64,000 nt of DNA from Cephalopachus bancanus (lineage: Eukaryota; Chordata; Mammalia; Primates; Tarsiidae), in contig JAPVLO010000083.1 in assembly GCA_027257055.1 (NCBI GenBank), positions 5,750,001-5,814,000 of the forward strand, written 5' to 3'. The notes below the pieces were generated by a model. That model had not been told where the DNA came from, did no database searches, and saw only the letters and a list, made by a program, of their open reading frames with translations. This document shows positions 1 through 11,345 of the stretch, in pieces. Numbering within the stretch: the first letter of the stretch is position 1; each line of letters starts with the position of its first letter. The position numbers were made by a program, and so were the translations under genes.

Positions 1-817
1 TGCCTCTCCCCTCTGTTTTAGTAGCAGGCAGCTAGCTTGCTGCCTGGGAGATCTGTGACCCTTGTCTCAGTCTGTTCAGCATAGGAGAGGGGCTTTGTCT
101 CCTGTTTAACGACGTCACCCTGGGAACTGAGGTGGAGGCTCTGATAGGTGGGCGGGGCAATGCAAGTCTGCCTTGAGAATGGCGGAGGTGATAGTTTTAC
201 TTTCACTTTTAGAGATGCTTGTGTGGGTCTCTAGGCAGGACCAGCTGCACAGCTGGGTGCCAGATCCGGGATGCCTCCAGCAGGCTGGGGTGGAGGAGAG
301 GGTCGGGCATTCCTTCCTTTGGAGCTGGGAGCCTCCGATCAGCACCCTACACCAGCTTGGGGTTCTGCTCCCTTATGCAAGTTTGAGGTGGCACATTGAG
401 TGCCTCAGCCAGGGTGGGCCTGGGGCTCCAGATCTCCAAAGCTCCAAAGGGCAGGTGGTGGCCCTGGGTCCCTCACAGGGCACTTTAGCCAGAAATGGGA
501 CCGGTATCTGCGAGGGGCGGGTGCCCAGAGCCTCCCTGGGTGACTGGCAGCTTGGTGCTGGGTGCTGGTTGTGACGACGTAGCCAGGCAGGGAGCGGAGA
601 TCCAGGAATCGGGATTCCCCAGCTGGTGGGAATCACATATAGTGGAGAAGCCGGGCTGCAATATCTGGCCCTGCATGGGATCAAAGGTCCCTGGGCCTCG
701 TAGTAGTGTGGCTGGCGGTGGGCAGTGGGCTGCAGGAAGAAAAGTAAGAGTGTTTTTGGGAACTCATGTTTGGAGAGTCTCACGGATCCACCTGCCGTCG
801 CCATCTTCAGGAGTCCT
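1..817 (-). mobile_element. L1 5' UTR / promoter, minus strand, cut by window edge
   Basis: This GC- and CpG-rich block stands out sharply from the AT-rich DNA beside it. Read on the minus strand it begins near 817 with GGACTCCTGAAGATGGCGAC, so an AAGATGGC core (plus-strand complement at 800-807) lies about 10 bases from the start. Primate L1 5' UTRs carry a YY1 site of this form at the same place, where it fixes the transcription start. The rest of the element (ORF1, ORF2, 3' UTR) would lie left of base 1. Long frames cross it on both strands (about 373-837 minus; from an ATG at 179 to 574 plus) but match no family I know. A single-copy CpG-island promoter is the main alternative. Confidence 0.55.
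800..807 (-). promoter_or_regulatory. YY1-like AAGATGGC site
   Basis: Minus-strand AAGATGGC about 10 bases inside the inferred L1 start. In human L1 a YY1 site at roughly +13 to +21 directs accurate initiation. The role here is inferred from sequence and position. Confidence 0.45.
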
Positions 818-1302
818 TGATTTTTTTTTTTAACCAATATACTTGTTATAGGATTTACACAGTAAATATTGTTTTGTGAGAAAGATTATCTTTTGTTTAT
901 CTTGATTATTTTTAGAGTGAAACTAAATTTTATTTCTCAATTATTAGTCAAGAACATCTGAATATTTAAGATATGCATATATTATATTAATTTTAAATAT
1001 TTGTAGATTTATTTTATTTAGGCATTTATACTTGTCCCTTTTCAGTGTATGCTTTTAATATAACAAGAGAAAAAGCAGTTTTTAGTGTCAGTGTTACGCT
1101 TCATTCACTTCAAATAAATGAAAAAAGTCATTTCTACTACTTTTCTAGGTAAAGGTACTATCTGTCATAATTGGAGTCTAAATATATAAATCTAATGTAT
1201 CAATACAGAAAAATGCATTCTTTTGTGATGAAATTAGGTAAGTTTTGCAAAATTTTTTCTTTTTTCCTCCTAAATTTACTTTTTTTCTTTTAAAAAGTCA
1301 GT
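818..1302. other. AT-rich, no recognised feature
   Basis: Begins with a T-run at about 821-831 next to the L1 5' end, then AT-rich DNA. I see no repeat family or coding signal. Confidence 0.5.
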
Positions 1303-1395
1303 TTTATTGAGGTACAATTGGTATACAAAAACTGCAAATCCAGTATGTAATGCATGAAACTGGATGAATTTGGACATATGCAAACATCTAATTTT
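1303..1395 (-). mobile_element. Old L1M 3' UTR fragment
   Basis: TTTTATTGAGGTACAATTGG followed by GATGAATTTGGACATATG matches the antisense of old mammalian L1 3' UTRs. It is short and diverged. Confidence 0.5.
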
Positions 1396-1565
1396 AAATT
1401 GTTTGCTTTCCTGACATCAAGTTGATATTTCTAGAATATTGTTCATCAAGTAAAATAATGAAGGTTTATAAATGTAAACTAAATATTTTGATTTAATTGC
1501 AGCTTAATTTTTTTAAAAATTATTAAATAACAGTATTATGTGAAGCATCATGTAATGTAAAGAAT

Positions 1566-1581
1566 CATGTACTGATTCTTT
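1566..1581. repeat. Target-site duplication of L1 copy A, left
   Basis: CATGTACTGATTCTTT, identical to 1978-1993. Confidence 0.9.
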
Positions 1582-1977
1582 TACTTTTTATTTTAAAGAT
1601 GTGGGATGTAATTTAGGATTAGGTATACAAATGTTCATTATGCAGGTATCCTTGTTGATGAGGTGTGCCCCTCCCTCCTCTGGCAAGTTTCCCTCAACTG
1701 CCAATCCCACCTGCCCTCCCCTGGTAGTTTCCCACTACTGCCAATCCCTTTCTCATAGTGTTATAATAATTGTTCAAAGTCCGCTTAGGAGTGAGAACAC
1801 ATGGTACTCTGTTCTTTGTTATTGTGATAGGTCACTGAGTATGATAGACTCTGAATCCATCCAAGTTGCTGCCAAGTCCATATGTTTGGCTTTTATTATG
1901 GCTGTATAATATTTCATCATGTGTATGTACCACATTTTTTTATTGAGTCCAGCTTCAATGGGTGGTATGGTTGCTTC
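1582..1977 (-). mobile_element. Lemur-type L1 3' end (copy A) with target-site duplication
   Basis: On the minus strand this holds the last part of ORF2 (AAAAAAATGTGGTACATACA, then CAGCAACTTGGATGGATTCA and GTGTTCTCACTCC) and a 3' UTR ending ATCTTTAAAATAAAA. It is flanked by a perfect 16-bp duplication, CATGTACTGATTCTTT, at 1566-1581 and 1978-1993, so the insertion is complete and 5'-truncated at 396 bp. A unit of about 40 bp inside the 3' UTR is tandemly duplicated (1670-1748). Its 5' end lies at nearly the same L1 position as the copies at 35427 and about 63786. Confidence 0.88.
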
Positions 1978-1993
1978 CATGTACTGATTCTTT
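1978..1993. repeat. Target-site duplication of L1 copy A, right
   Basis: CATGTACTGATTCTTT, identical to 1566-1581. Confidence 0.9.
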
Positions 1994-3164
1994 AACAAGA
2001 TGCAACTTAAATTGTCAAAGAAGGATTGTTTTTTACCTCTTAAGTATGTAATGGTATTGTTTGTTACTTTACAAAATGGAAAAAAAATTAGCATAGCAAA
2101 CCACTAGGAGAATTGTTACTGCAATATGTGATTAAAGCATCATACTGGATATTTAAGTCAGAAAAACCTCTTGTCTTAAAAGTTTGGTTAAAACTAGATG
2201 GCAATGGTGGTTATTACATATAATTTTGCAGGATATTATTTCAGTAATTTTATTCTTAAAAAGGAAATAATTTAAATAAGTGTTTCTGCTATATATTTTT
2301 ACTAGTCTCATAACGACAAACACCATTACAATGAGTTTAAGTGATTTGACATTTCTGCCTTACACAAAATGGATCTAAATATTAGGACATATCGAGGTGC
2401 TAGGAAACTGCCTATCCTTGTGTTTGTTGTCCTTTTGTGTTATCATTTGAATTTGAGCTAGCTAAATATTTTCTTAGAAGAATATTGCATACAATAAAAT
2501 GATCCTGCTAGGCTGAATCAACCAGATTATTATTTACAGCTCAGGGGAGATTTTGTAAAACAATATTGCTATTGTTGACTTGTGCTTTCCTATTTGCTGT
2601 TTTTATTTTATATCAGTGAAAGTACATTCCACACTAGAGCTTTATAAAAAATAAAAATAATGCCTCCAGCAAAAGCATACTTGTGTACTTTAGCATTAAG
2701 CAGAATATTCTACCCATAAAATCTGATCTTGTGTTTATTTGTTAAAAGTTCTTGAAATTCAGAGAATGCATTAAAAAAATGCATAAGTCAGATTAGGTGA
2801 ATCCAAAACTTCATCTAAATTAAATTATTCTTTTTCATCTTCAAATATTTGCATTTACTGAATTAGAATATCAAGGTCAAGTGAACTTAATCTGCAAGGT
2901 TAATATGCTATTTCAGCATTTTTGATATTTTAAATGTCTATACATTGATTACTTTATTAGGTACCTTACCTTTTTGTTAACTAAAATGCATTCAAATCAT
3001 TGTCATTTTAGATCTATAGTTATTTAACTTAAAAAACCCCAATACTCAACAATTATAAAAAGCTAATCCAAATATATGTTGGCCTAATAATTTTACTTGA
3101 TATAATATTAACTCAGGAGAATTTCTTCTTGAAGACGGTTTGCAATTTTCAGTTATTGCCTGTA
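1994..3164. other. AT-rich, no recognised feature
   Basis: AT-rich DNA with no family I can name and no open frame of note. Confidence 0.5.
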
Positions 3165-3355
3165 TATTATTAATCAGACACTCTATTTCATTAATATTGT
3201 TATTACAATTACCCCATCAGGTGGGTATAATTATCTGCATTATTACCTGCATTATTACCATTGAAAACTTTAGGCCAAGGAGATTGAGAAATTTATCTAT
3301 GAATTTGGGTCAAATAAATGTTGAAAGATTTAAAGTTAAGGCAGTCGACCAGTGG
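3165..3355 (-). mobile_element. MIR-like SINE, minus strand
   Basis: Diverged pattern ACAATTACCCCATCAGGTGG, then ATTATTACC, then GGCCAAGGAGATTGAGAAAT follows the antisense of the MIR core. MIR is an ancient tRNA-derived SINE. Confidence 0.55.
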
Positions 3356-3591
3356 GAAGGAAAAAAGAAAGGTTCATAGTAGAAGGCTTTCCCTATTAAT
3401 TACTTTTCTGGCCTTTTAAACACAAGATATTAACTTGGCTTACAGATTTCACAAACGTTTGACCATCAAAGAAGTTAAACATATAATATTTTCTTAAAAG
3501 CTTAATCCTTGCTACATTTTTCAAAGTTACATAATATGCCATTCCTCTAGCAAATAAAGAGGTGAAGGGTTGCCATTTTTATTAGTAGCCA

Positions 3592-3983
3592 TGTTTATTA
3601 GGGCTGCCATAACAAAGTGCTCTAGACAGAGTACCTTAAACAACAGAAATATATTTCCTCACAATTTTGGAGGCTAAAAATCTAAGATCAAGGTATCAGT
3701 TGTTTTTTTTTTTTTTTTCTATATCTTTCCTTAGCTTGTAGATAACCATTTTCTCTTTGTGTCTTCATATGTTTTTCCCCCTGACTGTGTCTGGGTTCTA
3801 ATTTTTTCTTCTTATAAGAAAACAAGTTATATCTGATTAGGGCCCACCCCAAAGCTCCCATTTAAACAGAATTACCTTTTAAAAGAACCTATCTTAAAAT
3901 ATAGTCACATTCTGAGGTACTGGGGATCGAGGACATCAGCACATGAATTTAGATGATGCACGATTCGACTCATAATACCATTA
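3592..3983 (-). mobile_element. MLT1-type LTR (ERVL-MaLR), minus strand
   Basis: TTAGGGCTGCCATAACAAAG, AACAACAGAAATATATTTCC, GATTAGGGCCCACCCC and CACATTCTGAGGTACTGGGG occur in the order of an antisense MLT1 LTR. It is interrupted by a T-run at about 3703-3719. I see no internal viral genes. Confidence 0.78.
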
Positions 3984-5249
3984 AATATTCTGACTTTTGC
4001 TTTCTATATTGTATTTTCTCTACTGTTTGGATTATTATAAAATACATTATATTGAAATCTGAAAAAAATATTTAAAAAATAAGTCAAGATATATTTGAAG
4101 AACCAAATAATGCTATGTCACTGAGCTCATGTTAAAATATATAAACATTATGCACAAACCATTTCAATCCTTCACTTGTAAGAAGTTTACTCATTTCATA
4201 AACACACATTGAAACATGTTTGGTTATCTGAATTATCTAGTTTATAGTCAATAACAATCAGAAAATTATAGAGAGCAAGAGGTATGCCATTCCCATTGGG
4301 GAATCTCAAAGAGGGACACCTCTCTCCCCTCAAGAAGCAGCCAGTGTAGGGCAGTTGGAGGAAAAGAACCACCACACCTCCCAGTCTCTTATGTTCCCCA
4401 ACCTCTGAGCCACTGCCATTGTGCAAGTGCCTATGCTCCAAACTCTGGCTGTGTGACTGCACGGCAACCAACAGCATCTCAGACGCTGGGCCCATCACCT
4501 GGTGAGCTATTTCACACTCCAGCGCTAAAGCCAAGGTTTCTTTAAGTGTGCTAGTTCCATTGTTAAAGAATGCAGACAGTTATTTTATAGAGAATAAGAC
4601 TTTGCATTTACTGAGAGAATGTCAATGTTCAACATATTTATTAGATATATAGATTCGTAATGTTAAAAACATTTTGTCTTCAAGAGATCTATACAACTTG
4701 ATCATCATTTTTTCTTAAATTGCTAGATTTAGATTTGGTTGGTAATATTTTGGGAATTTTAGCAACTGTGTGCATAAATGAGCTTGATGTATAGATCTCC
4801 CTTTCTATGCAGTAAATTTATGCTACATAATCATAAATTTAGATATTTACTCTATCATAGAATGATTTGGATAATGTTTCATCATTTTCTGTGCTCTGTA
4901 AGATGACAGTGATTTGTTTCTTGAATGATTAGTAGAACCTCTCTGGGCTTTGACTTCTCTTTATGTGAGGAAACTGCAATATTAAAAAAAATTTTAAATA
5001 GAGGATGACTCATTCTTCTTCTTGTATCAGTTTTTGTGTTATATCATTCTAGAAATTTTATCATTTTATCTAAACTTTGAAATTTCATAGAATAATTTAA
5101 AAATATTAACCTTTATTGCTGTATTTTAAATCTTTTTAACATAAAAGAAGCTTAGAAGACCTTAATATACAGGATCCCCTCCTGACTTCTATGCTATGGT
5201 TGCCTACTGTTTCACTTCTGTTATACTTTTAATCACAATATTTTTTTAA
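3984..5249. other. Mostly AT-rich; unresolved GC-richer patch 4290-4520
   Basis: The patch at 4290-4520 is clearly richer in G+C than its surroundings and gives a 112-codon minus-strand frame (4196-4534) that matches nothing I recognise. It could be an old LTR fragment or conserved non-coding DNA. The rest shows nothing. Confidence 0.4.
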
Positions 5250-5756
5250 TCTATTGCTGAATGACAAAATTCCTTAAAATGTAGTAGCTTAAAACCAGCA
5301 TTTATTTAGCGTACAATTTATGGTTCCAAAATTGACACTGGACTCAGCTGGTAGTTCTGGTTTCAGCTCCACTTTGTCAGTCACATCTGCATTCAGTTGT
5401 GGGGGTCAGCTAGGTAGTATCTACCCCCAGATTTGACTGGCTGTTGGCAGAGGTGCATTGGTTTCTTCTGTGTTGTCTTTTATCTTCCAGCAGGTTAGAT
5501 TAGACTGCTTACATGAAGATGTTAGTGTTACAACGTAAAAACAAGAGCACACATACCTTTTGGAGCCTATAGGGGCTTGAAACTGACACATTACTCCTGC
5601 TACATTCTATTGGCTAATGCACATGACAAACACAGATTGGATTTTGGGAGTTAGAAAATTACTCCACCTTTTAATTCGAGGCACTTAAAAATCATGTTGC
5701 AAAGGGTACCAACACAGAGAGGCATGAAGAACTCTGACCATTTTAGCAATTAATCC
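5250..5756 (-). mobile_element. MLT1-like (MaLR) LTR, minus strand
   Basis: CTATTGCTGAATGACAAAAT, AGTAGCTTAAAACCAGCATT, ACATTCTATTGGCTAATGCA and AGGCATGAAGAACTCTGACC appear in the order of an antisense MaLR-type LTR. The subfamily is not certain. Confidence 0.6.
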
Positions 5757-5819
5757 AGCAACGGCATTTAATATTGAAACACTTAATGTTGATATATATT
5801 TTTACCAATTCCTTTTCTT

Positions 5820-6670
5820 ATCATTCTTTCATGTCAAACTCTCCTCTATAATACCTGTCTTTAGCATCTCTTATAATTTCCTTTGGTGAAATTTGTGTTG
5901 TTGCTTTTGATAAATTTTGAAACTTTCATGTAAGAATTTTTCAATGTAATCTGGATTCCTTATCAAGGTGTCTAATTGTCATTCTTTGTAAGTCTTTTCT
6001 CTAAGGTTGCTTTTAAGATCTCTTCATTGGGTTTGTGTTCTGCAGTCTCAATAGAATATACAAATAAAAGGTTTATTTTTCCTTGTCCCATGTGTTTTAT
6101 AATTATGTGGATTTATGATTTCATTGATCCTAAACAATTTTTAGCATTGCATCTGCATTCTATTCATCTATTCTATACACCTAATTGATATCTTGTCTCA
6201 ATGCCAATTAGATTTATTATATTATACTTTCTCATTTCATTCCCCAAATCTCTTAACTCCTTTATATTTTTATATTTTATATTTCTCATGCCTTTCCTCA
6301 ATATGATTGAATTCTGGATAATCCCTTAAAGTTTATCTTTGGTTAGTTCATTTTCTATTAGGTCATTGAAACCACTCCATTTTAATTTCAACACTTTTAT
6401 ACAGTAGTTCATTTATAGGTGCTCTTTCTCATATTTCCCTGGCCATTTTTTTATAATCTCTCACTCTAAAATCAATGTTTATTCCATTTTTTTACTTTTT
6501 TAAAAATGTATTTTATATTGCTATATTTTACTCTTTATCTGTGTATTATAATCTCTGGGTATGTAAATTTGTAATTTATTCTTTCTATTTTATGTCTCTC
6601 ATGACTTTACTAGTGTGCTTAGTAATTTTCCCATTGCAAACTCACTTCTTGAAATTTGATCACTGTAAAT
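5820..6670 (-). mobile_element. Old L1M 3' UTR-like sequence
   Basis: Pyrimidine-rich sequence with GATCTCTTCATTGGGTTTGT and CTGCAGTCTCAATAGAATAT resembles antisense old L1 3' UTR. No clean boundary or duplication is visible. Confidence 0.45.
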
Positions 6671-7051
6671 CTTGAAAAGCCTGCGCCTCTCTCCATAGAG
6701 GATTTGCATGTAAGATTTCATCTGAAGCTAGGGATTAACTAGAATCTTAGAAGTGAGTTATTCAATGTTGAGGATTCTTGGCTTGATGTGAGATTCTCAA
6801 ATCAGCTTCTCAGTTTTGGAAATCTCAAGGTTAAGAAACTGAGAAGTGCTAATACTGACTAATACATTTAGAGTTATCCCATTTTAGTGATCCCCATTCT
6901 ATTTCTTGCTTACCAGTTACTGTTTCCTTCTTGGTTTTAATGTTTGTGTAAATGTATTTGTGTTTCTATATAAGTTTGGTCCTGGAGATTTAGATTACTT
7001 TCTAATAAACTCTATGATGCACAAATTATATTTCTTGTATTTCATAAAACA
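6671..7051. other. No recognised feature
   Basis: Unassigned AT-rich DNA next to an Alu insertion. Confidence 0.5.
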
Positions 7052-7062
7052 TACAGTTATAT

Positions 7063-7334
7063 ACATATACATATATATATATTTTTTGAGTTGGAGTCTC
7101 ACTCTGTCACCCAGGCTGGAGGGCAGTGGCACGCTCCCGGCCACCACAGCCTCAGCCTTCCAAGTAGCTGGAATTACGGGCATGTACTACCAAGCCTGGC
7201 TAATTTTTGATTTATTGTAGGGATGAGGTCTCACCAAGTTGCCCAGGAGGGTTTCGAACCCGCGAGCTCAGGCAATCCACTCACCTCAGCCTCCCAAAGG
7301 CGGGGGATTACAGGCTAAGCCACCGAGCCCGGTT
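7063..7334 (-). mobile_element. Alu, lemur type, minus strand
   Basis: Both Alu halves are present, from GAGTTGGAGTCTCACTCTGT to CCACCGAGCCCGG. The part of the right half between CCACCACAGCCTC and AGCCTTCCAAG is deleted (about 30 bp missing). Flanked by TACAGTTATAT at 7052-7062 and 7335-7345. A TA-rich run, not a pure T tail, sits at the poly-A end. Confidence 0.92.
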
Positions 7335-7345
7335 TACAGTTATAT

Positions 7346-8151
7346 TTTAATAGGAAAGCTTTTTAAAGTATCTGATGTATCATTCTGTCAAGAGAACAGG
7401 CTTACAAGATTATTTTCTAGAATTGTTACATGCAAAGCACAATTTAAAATGGCACATATAATTATCAGTAAAAATTAATTTATATAAGAAACTTCATTTA
7501 TAAATATTTCTTACAAACTAAGCATTCTCTGTTCTGAAAGGGATATCAAATATTCAGATATTAGTGGGCAAGTAATTTAACAAATAGTATATGTAATAAA
7601 TAATTTGAGAATTAATATGGGGAAGAAATGAGGCATAATAACATGCACAAAAAACAGACAGACAACTTAGCAGTCATTTTGTTAGAGCTAGTTATTTAAA
7701 TTCTCTAAACTTCAAGTATCTCTGATTTAAATGTTAATTATAACATCATTTTAAGTGCTGTTTAAAAGATTAATTGAAATACTGAATCTAATCTGAACCA
7801 CATCGTACCTAAAATATCTAATATGCAACATTTCCCATTTGAAAAACATTTACTTTTTGAACATTTATGTGCTAGACATTACTTTGTGTTACTTTGGGGT
7901 GGAGTATGGCTTCAAAGAACCATGTTTGAACGTTTTTGTGGAGAGAGCATAAAATCACTTAAAATGAATTTTTAAAAATTGAGTGCGTACTGAGTTTTTA
8001 AAGTTTATTAAAGATGAAGTATTTTGATAATAAAGTAGAGGAAGGAGGGTAAGTGTTGGATGAGTAAGAAGTGAAGACAGTGTTCAGATTCTTATTTAAA
8101 GAGGAAACAAGATGTTAGTATTTTTTTGCACTAGACCCCTAGCGATACAGG
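7346..8151. other. AT-rich; possible MIR remnant 7675-7830
   Basis: 7675-7830 follows the MIR order loosely (GTTATTTAAATTCTCTAAAC, later AAGATTAATTGAAATACTGA). The rest is unassigned. Confidence 0.35.
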
Positions 8152-8601
8152 AAATCAAATTGTACCCCTCCCTCCTGTGGGGATGAAACACTCTCAAATT
8201 GAGAGACAAAAGGAAATGTGTGCAATATGGAAATTTATTTATTTATTTATTTTTTTTTTGAGTCGGAGTCTCACTCTGTCGCCCAGACTGGAGTGCAGTG
8301 GCCGCTCCCGGCCACCGCAGCCTCGACCAGCTGGGCTCCGGCCATCCTTCCGCCTCAGGCTTCCAAGTCGCTGGAACTACAGGCGCGCTACCACGCGCAG
8401 CTGATTTTTTGATTTATTGTAGAGATGAGGTCTCGCCAAGTTGCCCGGGCGGGTCTCGAACCCACGGGCTCAGGCAATCCACTCACCTCAGCCTCTCAAA
8501 GGCGCGGGATTACAGGCTAAGCCATCGAGCCCGGCTCAATATGGAAATTTAAATTCATTTTACCTGGTTAAAATCCAAATTAATACCTCCCACCCAAGTC
8601 C
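8152..8601. repeat. Unclassified repeat arm A, split by an Alu
   Basis: 8152-8237 joined to 8552-8601 reads AAATCAAATTGTACCCCTCC through AATCCAAATTAATACCTCCC. It matches the reverse complement of 9530-9665 with scattered differences. I do not recognise the family. The Alu at 8238-8536 inserted into it. Confidence 0.75.
8238..8536 (-). mobile_element. Alu, lemur type, minus strand
   Basis: Near-complete dimer from GAGTCGGAGTCTCACTCTGT to GAGCCCGGCT, rich in CpG and so fairly young. Perfect 15-bp duplication CAATATGGAAATTTA at 8223-8237 and 8537-8551. The poly-A end has decayed to an ATTT repeat. Confidence 0.96.
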
Positions 8602-9529
8602 ACGTTCTTACTTGTAGTTCTCAAGAATAACAGAAGAAAGTGCTGGGAATGCAGCATACAAGTTAAGGAAGAGACTGACTGGAACAACCTTGACCAGCTC
8701 CATTTCCACTCTAAAAACAGGAAATCCTTCAGTGCTGTAAGCCAGCGATTCACATGACCTCAGGATAGAAAACCCAGGGCAGGTGCCTTCCACAGTTCCT
8801 CAGCTGCCATGCAAGTCGGGCATGCGCAAATAAGACTCCATCTGCCTGACAGCTTTCTTGAGCCTTAGGACCTGCTCATAGTGACGTCTTAGCTTCTGTT
8901 TTTCCTTGCTTTGTATCTCTAAGTAATAAAACTCAAATAAGTTGGTAACCAGTGCACAGTGAATCTGCTTTACAGTAATACATTTTATGATTCCGTGTAT
9001 ATTCAAGAAATTAAGGATTAAAAAAATCTGCATTAAATAACTTAATTGTTTGATATTTAAGCAGATATTTGCTAGTAAAAGAATTGTGAAATGTATTAAT
9101 CTTAGAAATTCTTTAAATTATATTCTTCATGAAAGAGAATAAGAGCAATGGTAGTTTATCAAATATTCTGTCTTCAATATAGCTGTGGATGAAATATGTT
9201 AATTTAGTAAATTGCAGCTATTTGTCATAAGAATTTTCTTAATGTGTGATTTCTATAAAGTTAAGTCTGTTTTAATTTAATAAAAAATGATGTGAGCAAA
9301 TGAGTTCTGTTCAACTTTATTTATTTGTCAAAAATTGCTTGGGGCAAAAATTTTTAGTGGAAAGCAAGAAATGAGATGGAAAGCATTAATGAGCCAAAAT
9401 GAAACTTTTTTTCTTTTTTTAAGAGAAACTATGGGGTTTCTTTTTATAAAATATATTTATAAAGTATAAATATATTCCATCAGATGAACTATAGCAGACT
9501 TGTAAGGCATAAAAATGAGATGCTTATTG
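8602..9529. other. Spacer between unclassified arms; no recognised gene
   Basis: 8608-9033 on the minus strand gives two frames (77 and 61 codons) separated by a stop, one with a charged, helix-like stretch EKQKLRRHYEQVLRLKK. I recognise no parent protein. A decayed processed pseudogene or chance are both possible. The rest is AT-rich. Confidence 0.35.
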
Positions 9530-9665
9530 GAGACTGGGTGGGAGGTATTAATTTGGATTTTAACTGGGTAAGTTGAATTTGCATTTCCATATTGTACATA
9601 TTTTCCCTTGTCTTCCAGTTTGAGAGTATTTCATCCCCTCAGGAGAAAGGAGTACAATTTGATCT
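9530..9665. repeat. Unclassified repeat arm B, inverted relative to arm A
   Basis: GACTGGGTGGGAGGTATTAA through AGGAGTACAATTTGATC is the diverged reverse complement of arm A (8152-8237 plus 8552-8601) and has no Alu in it. Confidence 0.75.
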
Positions 9666-10136
9666 TATGTACTCTCCTAAGAAACTAAATCCATTAGATT
9701 CTTAAAATCTTATATTATTTTCCCTATTTTAAAATGATGCATATAAACTATTTTACATGTGGCCAATAACTAATGGGCATTCTTCTTTGGAGGTAATCAG
9801 TAAATGCATGCATGCTAGTGATGTTGGGATGGGTAGTACAAAAAATTAGAATACATACTTTCTTTGAGAAAGAAGGAAATTATTTTATGTAGTTACTGTT
9901 TCATAATCTTTTATACTTTATGTTAAAAACATTAATTGTGATGATATTTCCCTGTGTGGTACCATTTTTCAGTGTACCAATGTCAAGAGTCTATTAAAAT
10001 AAGCTGATATTTCTGTTCTGAGTCAATTGGTAGGAACAAGGATGCACAGGGAAAAGCAAGGAGTCAGCAACAAATGCAGAGAGAGGGACAGGAATGTCAA
10101 CATGTATAAAGATAGGAATAACAGTGTTTTACTTTT
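9666..10136. other. No recognised feature
   Basis: AT-rich, unassigned. Confidence 0.5.
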
Positions 10137-11345
10137 GAGAACCATTTTGGAGATATAATTTGCATACCATAACATCATCTATTTTAAGTGTACAACTTAA
10201 TGTTTGTTAGTATATTTTCACCGTTGTGTAACTCTCATCGCACATAAATTTTACACTTTTTTTTGTCATCCTCAAAAGAAACCTTAAACCACTTCATATT
10301 TCCCATTCCCCTCAGTCTTAGATGGTCGTTAATATATTTTCTGTCTCTGAGATTTGTCTATTCTGGACCTTTATATAAATTTAACCATGCAGTAATATGT
10401 TGTCCTTCAAGACTGACTTCTTTTACTTGAATGTTTGTGAGGCCCACATTTGTTGCAGCATCAGCACTTCATTCATTTTATTGCTGAGTACCCTTTCACT
10501 GTATGGATATGCCACATTTTGTTTATCTGTTTATTAGATGATAAATATTTGGGCTTTTCCACTTTGTAACTGTTATTTATAATGCTGCTATAAATATCTG
10601 TGTGCAAGTCTGTGTGTGGACATATGTTTTTATTTCTCTTGGGTATATACCCAAGAGTGAAATTTCTGGGCCTATGCCTGATAGTTTTGAAAAACTGCAC
10701 AGTTGGTTTCCAATGTGGTTACATCACTTTACATTTATACCAGCAATGTATGAACTTTCAAATTTTTCATGTTCTTGTCAACAGTTTTTATTGTTTGTTT
10801 TTCTTTGAATACAGCTATCTAGGGAGTATGAAGTAATATTTTGTTGTGACTTTGATTTGCATGTTTTTAGTGTCTAATGATTCTGAGCAGATTTTCATGT
10901 GCTCGTTGGTCATTTATATGTTTTTGGAGAAATATTCGTTCAAATTCTCTGCCTATTTTTTTGTTTTTTCATCATTGATTTCAAGCGTCTTTAAATATTC
11001 TGAGTATAAATCCTTTATCACATATATAACTAGTAAATATTTTCTCCCACTTTGTGAAGTAATTTTAAAAATTTTTTGATGTTATTGCTAGAAGATTAAA
11101 ATTTTTTGATTTTGATAAAGTTCAATCTTTATTTTGTTATCATCATGCTTTTGATGCCTTATCTAATGAATAATTATCTAACTGAAGGTCATGAATATTT
11201 TCTCTCATTTTTTTCTGACAGTTTTATAGTTTTAGCTTTTACACTTAGGTCTACATTCTATGAGTTAAATTTTATTTATGGTATGAGGTAGGGATCAAAC
11301 TTCATTATTTTAAACACAGATATCCAGTTGTCTCAACAACATGTG
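10137..11345 (-). mobile_element. Old L1M 3' portion, minus strand
   Basis: Landmarks of antisense L1 ORF2 and 3' UTR occur in order: GGAGATATAATTTGCATACC, TTGCTGAGTACCCTTTCACT, GGGTATATACCCAAGAGTGA, TTGGTTTCCAATGTGGTTAC and ATATCCAGTTGTCTCAACAA. Frames are broken throughout, so it is an inactive fossil of about 1.2 kb. Confidence 0.85.

Noticed and set aside
373..837. A 154-codon minus-strand frame as a gene
   Set aside because: It lies in the presumed L1 5' UTR, is Pro/Ser/Arg-rich as expected of GC-rich DNA read in frame, and matches no protein I know.
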